This document shows positions 53,728-62,525 of a stretch of 64,000 nucleotides of DNA, piece after piece. Origin of the DNA: Tridacna crocea (lineage: Eukaryota > Mollusca > Bivalvia > Cardiida > Cardiidae); the NCBI GenBank assembly GCA_943736015.1, contig OX031061.1, forward strand, positions 18,795,290 to 18,859,289, given 5' to 3'. Numbering within the stretch: position 1 is the stretch's first letter; every line of letters begins with the position of its first letter. The notes beneath the pieces were generated by a model, which worked only from the letters and a program-made list of their open reading frames with translations, ran no database searches and was not told where the DNA came from. The position numbers were made by a program, and so were the translations under genes.

Positions 53728-54826
53728 CATGAGAATTGTAATTATTTATTTTGTTTTGGTCTGTTTTTATGTAGAATCCACTGATGAAGAGGATTACCAT
53801 ATTCACAAGTGAGGCAGCTACATGTAGTTTGGTCACATTTGATAGCCCCACTTGAAATAGTTTAGTCAGGGCAGACCTCAGAGAAGCTGGAGAAAACTTT
53901 TACATTCAGAAGGTATAATCATTATTCTTATCAATAATTAACAGGAGTTTTTCAAACTCCATAGATCAAGAATGGTCTGTAGAAATGCAGTCATGAATGG
54001 GTCATTTTTGATCAATAACTAGGGTCTTTTGGCTAGATCTTTCCAAACCCTTACACATGCTTTAGAAGCCACATTTTCAGTGAAATACTCATGAAACTCA
54101 GAATGATGATGACATCTAAAATGAGTTTGAAAATGTTTCAGGTTGGATGAGATAAATTTCAGCAATAGTTATTGATTTTTAACTGAGCAGTTGATGCAGT
54201 AGCATGGACATGCTTGGTATCAAGATATGATTCTCGGAACATGTAATGCTTTTTGGCTGATCCCTGTCTTTGTGAACCTGAGCAAACCTCATCAGACAAT
54301 TGGTCTATAATGTATAATGCTAGAAAATTTATTTATTGGCTCATGAATTCAAGGTCAGGAATTTTTTAAGGCAAAGTTTTTATGCCGTGCAAGCTTGACA
54401 AGGCAAAGTTCAGCTATTCAAGGCTACTTCTTTACCCACATGGCTTGGCAGGTTTTGTTCCTTGCTTCACCCTTTCTCCACATTCTCAACCTCTCGAGTT
54501 GAGACAAAAACTGCAGAAATTGCAGATGAAAAAACTTTTGCCACTAGATGGTGCAGAGACGGCTCACATCTGTACATCTCCATTTCATGCCAATCATCGA
54601 TTTTGACAAAGTTCAATCTGTGGCATATTTGTAAGTTGCAGAATTATCAACCTGTAACCTTACTTGAAGCTATGGGTTTTTCATGGGAAAAACTGTCAAG
54701 AGCCATAGTCTTGTACTAGTGGAACCCAGGACATACATGAATAAGTAAGTTTTTTCAGTGATATGTCTAAAATTGTGTTGAAGGTGGTGAGAAATACCAT
54801 TCAATCAAGAAACTTTTTGATTTCAG
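53728..54826. other. Spacer upstream of the first transporter exon
   Basis: Was searched by eye for ABCG ATPase motifs and the TM1 exon; none seen. A short frame after tttttatgtag at 53776 reads STDEEDYHIHK then stop. Frames at 54382-54719 show no family. Confidence 0.35.
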
Positions 54827-54910
54827 GGTTGGAGCTTTCTTCATAATGAACATTGTATTTGGCAATTTGTCAGCTGTGGAAGTGTTTTTAAAGAATAGAG
54901 CAATTTTCAT
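54827..54910 (+). CDS. ABCG2-like exon a (TM2)
   Basis: Acceptor ttttgatttcag, donor ttcat|gtaagt. Needs two bases from a missing upstream exon. Encodes VGAFFIMNIVFGNLSAVEVF. Confidence 0.82.
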
Positions 54911-57900
54911 GTAAGTACACTGTCTTCCTAGTCAAGAAATGCATTGCCTTTCTCTTGCTTCATTAAATTCTTTAAAGATTGATAATCCTTAGAGTGCCAT
55001 ACTTTTAAGGATTATTCCTTAAGCATGACAAATTGATATAACAAACTTAGACCTTTTCATCTAGGAAACCAAGCCCAAATAATAGTGATTTCATGGTTGC
55101 TTTTTTCTATAGAACTTCACCAAACCAGGCATTTGTGCAACCTGATCTTGATCTGCACTAGCTGCAAAGGCAACTGTAGCTGTTAAAGGCTTTAGGGGTT
55201 AAGCATACATATAAGCAAATCTTCACTGGCTGCAAAGGGAACTACATTTGTTATACGCTGTGCGGATTAAGTTTACAAATTAGAGCAAAATAGTTACAAA
55301 ATCATGATGGCTCTTTTTCTAGAGTGTTTCAGGGAAGCAGATAGTCTAGATAAAAGATCAGTCTGCACATCTTAATCTACACTGGCTACTATGACAAATA
55401 TTGTCACAATAAAGTAAGGACAAATATTAGGAAGACTTCATGCTCTTTTTCAGAGATGAGAATGTGAGTGGTTTCTATAGATTGTCCTCCAATTTCATTT
55501 CCATTGTGTTCTGTGACATTATGAGATTCCTTCCTACTCTCTGCTTCTCAGAAGTGATCCACTTTATGTTGGGTAAGACTCCATAATTGATATCATGTTA
55601 AATACCAAGATTACACTTGATACCATAACTTTTAGAGTATGGTAGCTTACAACATAATAATCATTATGTTGAGTTGCCCTTACAGGCAAGGGAGATCCAG
55701 ATCTTAACCCTTATCCTGCTAAATAACTAAAATAAAATTTTCAAATTGATAGTAAAAACCCAAAAATGTTATTCTAAAGGTATGTTTTAGGGAATAAAAT
55801 CTCCAGATCGGACAGAGTAGATCCAAGATCAGACTGCACATATTGTGCAGTCTGGTCTTGATCTATGCTGTCTGCAAAACGTCTGTGAGTGTTGAAAAGC
55901 AGCCAAAGGGTTAATGGATGTGTTTCTGATGTGTAATGGAGGTGATATCTAGGGAAAAAATCAAGACGTGGTAGTATTAGCATATGAATACAACAAGATT
56001 ACTACAGGATGCCTGGAATGGTGTCTACTTCACTTTTTCCATGGTTCAATTCACTGAATTGTTTTGTGGAAATCTTTACCTCGGGTTACTTGTCTAATTT
56101 TACTTTCAAAATTATCAGTTAGAAAGCATTCACTTTTGAAAGAAGTACCGATTCATCTTTAAATTTTAGAATTGTTGAAGGGGCCAATCAGTATACCATA
56201 CTTTTATCTGTACTACATTGAACTAGTGGGCCGTATATAAACGGAGGAGAATAACTGCTCTTTCGAACAAATTTTAATCTAAACTAACTAGTAAAACATT
56301 AAATCTTTGTGTTCTAAACTCTTCACACAAAGGGTGATAATAACAACTATCACTTACAGCTTTACATCAGTGTTATTAGTTGGTGAGGTATTTTTTTCTT
56401 TGTGTTGATCGGCAGGTAAGTACGTTCTCCAGATGAAATTTCACAAAGTCCTTTGATTATGTGCTTAAAAGATGCTTCCCCACTTCAAGCTCAAATTTCT
56501 AGGGAAAAAAAATACATCTTATAGTGGAGTATAAATTTACATATAAAACATACATGTATAATGAAGTACACCAACATATATTGCAAGATGGTAAACTGTC
56601 CCCAATAATTATTATTATGGTCTTGTTGAGCAATTTTTCCCCTATTGACAGGCATCAAGTGTGTTTCCCAAACCATATTTCAAAAAAAAAAAAAACCTGG
56701 AAAAGGAGAAAATGATGATTACCAGTATTTCCTCATTTCCCACATTTTTTCCTACCCTGTGAAGGAAAAATGTCAATAGGTTAATTACATTTAGTTTGTC
56801 ATCAGAAAACGCTTTCAATTTGGACAAGTCCAAAATTTTGTTGTCTGTCCCTGAGGTATGTAAATAATCAGTATCAAGATTTGCTCTTTACAAGATAGCA
56901 TAATTTTTAGACAAATCTATCTTAGAAATTTTACAGGCAACAAGTGAATATGGCTCAAAAACCTGAGGTAGAAATTTTTGGCAAAAAAAAAGATGGGAAA
57001 TGCATATCCAAGCAAATTCTCCTATGTACACCATTTTTCAGATGCCTTCTTTCTCGGGGGTCTTTAAAAAGATAGATACTGGTATATAGTAGAAAATGAA
57101 ATCTGTTTACAGGGCACAGATTCGACAGATTCCTGCTGTGTTTCCTGTCTCTTTTCCTGGTGTCTCTATCTGCCGGGGCCCTTTCATTCCTGCTGAGTGC
57201 CTTCATTAGAATATTTTCCGTTGCCAACCTGCCTATTGCCATGTGCTATGTCATCATGATGGTGAGTGAGAGGTTTTTCTTTTCTATTTTTTGTATTCTA
57301 GATAACATATATATACCTTTTTCCTAAAAATCAAGTAAAACCTTAGAGCACCAAATAAATCAAATAGACATTTTCAGTCAAAAATAAAACCCAGATAATT
57401 GTAATGTCAGTACATTCTGTCCCAGACTCTCTCTGCAAAGCGAACAGGGTAGATTAAAGATCGGACTGGATTGTTTTTGTAGCTGATCTTGATCCATACT
57501 TCATACAAAAGTAACTGTAGTTGTGATAGGTGATTTATTTTAACCCTTTACACCATGTGGCATTTCTACTGTATCTCTAATTGACCCTAAATAAAAGCAA
57601 GAATGAAGCAGTTTATGTGTATATGACACCTTTTGATAGCATAGAAAACATTGTGACAAAAGGTGGAATTGCTTGTCACGAGCACCTTTCACCATTTGCC
57701 ACAATGCTTTCCAAAGGTTCCCACTAGCAACGTGTAGAAATGTGTATCTGTGGAGTAAAGGGTTAAGAATTAACCTTGTAATACATTTCCTCTTGAAACA
57801 AGCCTAATGCAGGCAAGTTTAACTCTTTACCAAACAACAAAATTTTGGACAAGTGCAAATTGAAAGCGTATGCAGACAACAAAACAAATGTGTATCAAAA

Positions 57901-58943
57901 TTTGAAATCTGATTTTGATAGAAAACATTGTGAGAAAAGGAGAAAATGCTGGTAAACAGCATTTTCTCCTTTTCCTACAATGTTTTCAAAGGCTTTGTTT
58001 CTTGGGGTCATTAACAGTCGGGATTGTGTGGTAAACAGTTAAGAAAATCCTTATAGTAAATGGATTTTTTTGATGTTTGGTAAAAATGTACAGAAAAAAA
58101 CTCCATTGTGAGATAGCTATATAAATTCTGTTGAAATGACTGAGGATCATATAGTGATCAAATGATGGCTAGTACATACATCTTCCAACTAAGTATATAC
58201 TTGAAATTGTTACTTAGACCGGTAAAGGACTGAATACTGTACTCATTTACAGGTGGTATGTATCGAAATCTTCTTGCACAGAATGTGCAGTCTGATCTTT
58301 TGATCTAGACATCCATTCTGAAATGGCAAGATTTTTCAGGCAAAAACACCCTCTGAAATTAGAGTAGATTTTGTGTTTTTATACCCCCGAAAACAAATGT
58401 TTTAGGGGTTATACTGGAATCAGCCTGTGTGTCTTCCATGTGTCTGTCCATGTGTCCTTCTGTGTAGAAAATACTAGCAATTGCCTGTTTCTGTTGAAGC
58501 GCTTTCAAAGGGTATTAAGTCACATTTAACGACAGCTCTAGTTCCTACTTGCATCTGAAATTTTAAATTTATTTTTCAGTTAGACTGTTTACCAGACGAC
58601 AGAATTCTAGACAGGTTCAATTTGAAAGCTATTTGTATATGCCAAATTAATGCTGTTCTAAGATGATTTTTGTCAAACAAAATGGTACGAAACATTGTGG
58701 AAAAAGGAGAAAATGCTGGATTCTAGCATTTCATCCTTTTTCAACAATGTTTTTAGAACTTTGGATTGTTCAGCAAAGGGTTAAGGGTCATAAGTTTTAA
58801 TTACATGTATCTTCAAATTCTTTTACCACAAATTTGATATTTGTATATATCAGGTGATAAGTGGTTTACTGGTGAACTTTGAGACAGTTCCTGCTTTCCT
58901 GAGATGGCTAAAATATTTCAGTACCTTCAGATACAGGTTAAAA
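54827..58943 (+). CDS. ABCG2-like half-transporter, partial (TM2-TM5 exons)
   Basis: Four exons with agreeing phases: 54827-54910, 55454-55572, 57113-57261 and 58854-58943. Joined, they match human ABCG2 from transmembrane helix 2 to just after helix 5: NLSAVEVFLKNRAIF, DENVSGFYRLSSNF, SEVIHFMLG, SAFIRIFSVANLPIAMCYVI and VISGLLVNFETVPAFLRWLK. ABCG proteins dimerise in the membrane to export lipids or xenobiotics using a cytosolic ATPase half. That half (Walker A/B, signature), TM1, and the final extracellular loop/TM6 exon were not found in the window. The 3' part should lie beyond 64000. Missing upstream exons could be far away, unrecognised or lost. Whether the gene is functional is open. 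Confidence 0.82.
55454..55572 (+). CDS. ABCG2-like exon b (TM3)
   Basis: Acceptor ctctttttcag, donor ttgg|gtaaga. Encodes DENVSGFYRLSSNFISIVF through HFML. Confidence 0.85.
55704..55914. mobile_element. TT3 element
   Basis: TTAACCCTTATCCTGCTAAA to agccaaagggttaa, with both TTAA ends. Hairpin gatccaagatcagactgcac / tgcagtctggtcttgatct. Inside the transporter intron b-c. Confidence 0.9.
55915..56655. other. Intron sequence, nothing recognised
   Basis: AT-rich; no exon-like frame with splice sites. Confidence 0.3.
56660..56846 (-). repeat. TT1 element, decayed
   Basis: tggaaaaggagaaaatgatg / cagtatttcctcatttccca; aacgctttcaatttggacaa. Confidence 0.65.
57113..57261 (+). CDS. ABCG2-like exon c (TM4-TM5)
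   Basis: 149 bases, phase 1 in and phase 0 out. Acceptor atctgtttacag, donor atgatg|gtgagt. Encodes GHRFDRFLLCFLSLFL then SAGALSFLLSAFIRIF and SVANLPIAMCYVIMM. Confidence 0.85.
57425..57515. repeat. TT3-like remnant
   Basis: agggtagattaaagatcgga / agctgatcttgatccatac; repeated at 60055 in the duplicate block. Confidence 0.5.
57540..57766 (+). mobile_element. TT2 hairpin element
   Basis: TTAACCCTTTACACCATGTG to gagtaaagggttaa. The palindrome is drifted but present (tgacaaaaggtggaattgct / gagcacctttcaccatttgc). Confidence 0.85.
57819..58042 (+). mobile_element. TT1 hairpin element
   Basis: TTAACTCTTTACCAAACAAC to gtgtggtaaacagttaa. Centre ggtaaac. Confidence 0.85.
58578..58784 (+). mobile_element. 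TT1 element
   Basis: agttagactgtttaccagac to cagcaaagggttaa. Arms gtggaaaaaggag / catcctttttcaac, with one mirrored change. Confidence 0.75.
58854..58943 (+). CDS. ABCG2-like exon d (post-TM5)
   Basis: Thirty codons, phase 0. Acceptor tttgtatatatcag, donor aaa|gtaagt. Encodes VISGLLVNFETVPAFLRWLK and YFSTFRYRLK, the FSGLLVN..YFS.PRYG region of ABCG2. Confidence 0.85.
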
Positions 58944-59179
58944 GTAAGTACCCAAATTTCACACATAGTTTTAAGTAAATCATTTAAAAACTTTAAGTTT
59001 GGAAGCAAGAAACAAACTGTAGTTGCTTTTACAGACAGCAAAGATCAAGATCAGACTACTCTTTCTGTGCAGACTTGCCTTAGATTTACATTTCAAATTT
59101 CAAAGTAGTGTAATTTCTGATTGGCAAAACCAATTTTTTCAGCAAATCAACATTTGCATATTATCTAAATCAAGAATTT

Positions 59180-59485
59180 TTAACTCTTTACCACACAATC
59201 CCAACTTTTAACGGCCCTGAGAAAGAAAGCCTTTAAAAGCATTTTTGGAAAGGGAGAAAATGCTTGTTAACAGCATTTCTCCTTTTCCCACAATGTTTTC
59301 TTCCCTTTCCACATCAAGTTTCAATATTTGATTCAAATTTATTTTGTCATCCGTAAATCCTTTTGATTTGGACGAGTCCAGAATTTTTTCATTTGGTAAA
59401 GAGTTAAGAATACTTTTTAACCCTATACTACACAATTTTGATGTTTAAAGATCCTGATAAAAAAGTGTTTTGAGAACATTTTTGC
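59180..59485 (-). mobile_element. TT1 element plus left piece of another
   Basis: 59180-59407 is a full copy (TTAACTCTTTACCACACAAT to ttggtaaagagttaa). 59417-59485 is a second left end (ttaaccctatactacacaat) that breaks in its hairpin arm. The pair recurs at about 60737-61110. Confidence 0.83.
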
Positions 59486-59716
59486 TCTTTACAAGATAAC
59501 ACAATTTTTAGACAAATTTATCTTGGAAAAATTTTACAGGCAACAAGTGAATATGGCTAAAAGCCTGAGGTGGAAATTTTTGGCAAAAAAAAAAAGATGG
59601 GAAATACATATCCAAGCAAATTCTCCTATGTACACCATTTTTCAGATGCCTTCTTTCTCGGGAGCTTTAAAACGATAGATACTGGTAATATAGTAGAAAA
59701 TGAAATCTGTTTACAG

Positions 59717-59865
59717 GGCACAGATTCGACAGATACCTGCTGTGTTTCCTGTCTCTTTTCCTGGTGCCTCTATCTGCCTTGGCCCTTTCATTCCTGCCGA
59801 GTGCCTTCATTAGAATATTTTCCGTTGCCAACCTGCCTATTGCCATGTGCTATGTCATCATGATG
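59717..59865 (+). pseudogene. Out-of-order duplicate of ABCG2-like exon c
   Basis: 149 bases with intact acceptor and gtgagt donor. Differs from exon c at five bases in four codons (F/Y, S/P, G/L, L/P), two of them prolines inside membrane segments. It lies after exon d; splicing d (phase 0) into it (phase 1) shifts frame, so inclusion would not give the normal protein. Confidence 0.7.
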
Positions 59866-60148
59866 GTGAGTGAGAAGTTTATCTTTTCTATTTTTTGTAT
59901 TCTAGATAACATAAAATTAATGTATCTTTTTCCTAAAAATTCAGTAAAACCTTAGAGCACCAAATAAAACAAAGAGACATTTTCAATCAAAAATAAAACC
60001 CAGATAATTGTAATGTCAGTACATTCTGTCCCAGACTGTCTCTGCAAAGCAAACAGGGTAGATCAAAGATCGGACTGGATTGTTTTTGTAGCTGATCTTG
60101 ATCCATACTTCATACAAAAGTAACTGTAGTTGTGATAGGTGATTTATT

Positions 60149-60312
60149 TTAACCCTTTACACCATGTGGCATTTCTATTGTATCTCTAATTGACCCTAAA
60201 TAAAAGCAAGAATGAAGCAGTTTTTGTGTATATGACACCTTTTGCCACAATGCTTTTCAAAGGCTCCTACAACCAATGTGTAGAAATGAGTATCTTAGGA
60301 GTAAAGGGTTAA
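60149..60312 (+). mobile_element. TT2 element with the hairpin deleted
   Basis: Duplicate of 57540-57766 from which the palindrome is cleanly gone: gacaccttttgccacaatgc joins sequences that flank it in the other copy. Confidence 0.85.
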
Positions 60313-60364
60313 GAATCAACCTTGTAATACATTTCCGCCTGAAACAAGCCTAATGCAGGCAAGT

Positions 60365-60510
60365 TTAACTCTTTACAAAGCAACAAAATTTTGGACAAGT
60401 CAAGATTGAAAGCTTTTGCAGATGACAAAAGAAATGTAGATCTAAATTTGAAATCTGATTTGGATAGGGTAGATAACATAGTGGGAAAAGGAGAAAATGC
60501 TGATAATTAA
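60365..60510 (+). repeat. TT1 element cut at the hairpin centre
   Basis: TTAACTCTTTACAAAGCAAC to gggaaaaggagaaaatgctg; nothing of the right arm remains. Confidence 0.8.
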
Positions 60511-60667
60511 GAGAGATGAGATAGTAGTGATTGAGGGATTCGTGGACGAATCCTCATGTGGAGGGGAAGTATGTAGTATACTGGTCTATCCCACAGATAA
60601 ATATAAAGGTACAACGTAGTCGGGTACAGGTATATGTAGCCGGGTACAGGTATTTGAAAAGTATATC

Positions 60668-60738
60668 GCGGCTCGACCGGGATTCGAACCCAGGGCCTCA
60701 GGACTACCGTTGCTGCACTCTAACCAACTGAGCTACCA
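60668..60738 (-). repeat. tRNA-derived SINE head
   Basis: Minus strand: ggtagctcagttggttagag (A box) and cctgggttcgaatcccggtc (perfect B box). The acceptor stem does not pair, so this is a SINE head rather than a tRNA gene. It fuses to a TT1 left end (taccacataatcccaac). Confidence 0.7.
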
Positions 60739-61024
60739 CATAATCCCAACTTTTAACAACCCTGAGAAAGAAAGCCTTTGAAAGCATTTTTGGAAAGGGA
60801 GGAAATGCTTGTAAATCCCAACTTTTAACAACCCCGAGAAAGAAAGCCTTTGAAAGCATTTTTGGAAAGGGAGGAAATGCTTGTAACCAGCATTTCTCCT
60901 TTTCCCACAATGTTTTCTACCCTTTCCACATCAAGTTTCAATATTTGATTCACATTTATTTTGTCATCCGTAAATCTTTTTTATTTGGACGAGTCCAGCA
61001 TTTTTTCGTTTGGTAAAGAGTTAA
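60736..61024 (-). mobile_element. TT1 element with tandem half-duplication
   Basis: Left half up to gggaggaaatgcttgtaa occurs twice (60747-60818 and 60819-60890) before the right arm and tail (tttggtaaagagttaa). Confidence 0.82.
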
Positions 61025-61033
61025 GAATACTTT

Positions 61034-61225
61034 TTAACCCTATACCACACAATTTTGATGTTTAAAGATCCTGATAAAAAAACCCCTTTTAGAACATTTT
61101 TGGAAAAGGAGATGCCAGTAATGAACATTTTCTTTTTTCCCACCAATTTTTTTAACCTATACTTTGAAATTCATTTTATGAAAGGTAGAAAACACTGTGG
61201 GAAAAGGAGAAAATACTGTTTACTT
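61034..61225. repeat. TT1 fragments
   Basis: A decayed reverse copy at 61034-61160 (ttaaccctataccacacaat; gccagtaatgaacattttc) and a forward arm at 61183-61220 (gtagaaaacactgtgggaaa) ending at the hairpin centre. Confidence 0.65.
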
Positions 61226-61496
61226 GGTATATATATATGCATTTTTTATGCCAGCCGGTTAGTTTAGAGGTTAGCATATTTGACCCTTGAATTATTAATT
61301 GTGGGTTTGTTACATAATTGAGGCAAATTTTCTTTAAGGCAATTTTTCTCCTATTACCTCTGCTGCATGTGAGAAAAATAGCCAGTAGCTTGGAAAGAAA
61401 ATTACGTCGGCTATGGTGTGAGAAAACTAGGAAATACATGTATGTGTTGCAAGGGTGCACTGACTGCCGTGATATGGCCAAAGCTATTAACCCTTT

Positions 61497-61714
61497 ACTC
61501 CATAGATACTCATTTCTACGCATTGCTTATAGGAGCCTTTGGAAAATATTGTGGCAAAAGGTGAAATTGCTCGTGACGACCAATTTCACCTTTAGTCACA
61601 ATGTTTTTATGCTATCAAAAGGTGTCATACGCACATAATAAATGGCTTCATCCTTGCTATTCTTTAGGGTCAATTAGAGATACCATAAAAATGCCCTATG
61701 GGGTAAAGGGTTAA
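61497..61714 (-). mobile_element. TT2 hairpin element
   Basis: TTAACCCTTTACTCCATAG to ggggtaaagggttaa. Palindrome ggcaaaaggtgaaattgctc / accaatttcacctttagtca. Confidence 0.87.
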
Positions 61715-62525
61715 AAACAAATATAAAAACATAGTATTTGTACAAATGGTAGATATGAAATTTGTAGCTGGATTTTCATGGAGTTGTCAAGTATGTTATT
61801 GACTTTCAGCAGTTTGAATTCTACTTAAAATTTTTGTAGAACGATTTTTTCCTCAACAAAATTCGACTTGTCATTTTCTGTGAATACATGCCAAGCTAAA
61901 ATCTCAGGCTGGAAAAGATTGTTAGAGAAGTAAAGAAGCTGGTTATCAGCATTTTATCATTTTCCCACAGTGTTTTCCAGAGCTTTCTTTTACAGGGTCA
62001 TGCCTCTAACTTATGAGGTTTTTTTACCAAGACTGAATTAAAGGCATCTGAAGGCCAAAAGTCAGATCTAGCTCAAATGATGATTTCAGTCTTTTGTAGG
62101 ATCGAAAACATTGCTGGAAAAGTAGGAAATGCTGGCCTTGTCCACTTTGCTGAGATTTTTGTGGCAAAAATATTGAAAGTTAAATTATGTATCTCATCTA
62201 GACTGAAAAGTGTTTGTTGAGTTGTTCACGGTGGTAGAGATTGATTAGGGTTGACTGCTAGGGGTAAACATAATTTTTTTCATGCTGTTACTATCAGGTC
62301 AACCATTATCAAATTGCCATTACTATGGAAGGTGCAATATTGTGATGCATTATAATTCTATCAGGGATCAATTTATTCAGTTATTAGATTATCATTCTGT
62401 GAATATTTACCAAAAAACAATTGTCTGATAGAAATAATGGTCCGACTCTGTTCAAAAGAATGGCACCAAAAACTTGCTTTTTCAGCTTTTTGAGAGAAAA
62501 AATATCTGATGATATATTAATATTG
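61715..62525. other. Spacer with decayed TT1 arms
   Basis: TT1-like hairpin pieces at 61905-62030 and 62095-62140. No recognisable downstream transporter exon. Confidence 0.4.

Larger units (their letters stand above)
56881..57952 (+). repeat. Duplicated block, original (contains exon c)
   Basis: Matches 59485-60510 from gctctttacaagata through exon c, the following intron, a TT2 copy and half of a TT1 copy. The match ends at the TT1 palindrome centre near 57952. Confidence 0.85.
59485..60510 (+). repeat. Duplicated block, second copy
   Basis: Colinear with 56881-57952. Breaks on the left inside a TT1 arm and on the right at a TT1 hairpin centre. Confidence 0.85.

Noticed and set aside
53776-53811. 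Short acidic frame STDEEDYHIHK-stop after an acceptor-like tttttatgtag
   Set aside because: Too short, no partner exon and no family match; not an ABCG segment.
60668-60738. Functional tRNA gene
   Set aside because: The A and B boxes are good, but the acceptor arms do not pair, which fits a SINE head better.
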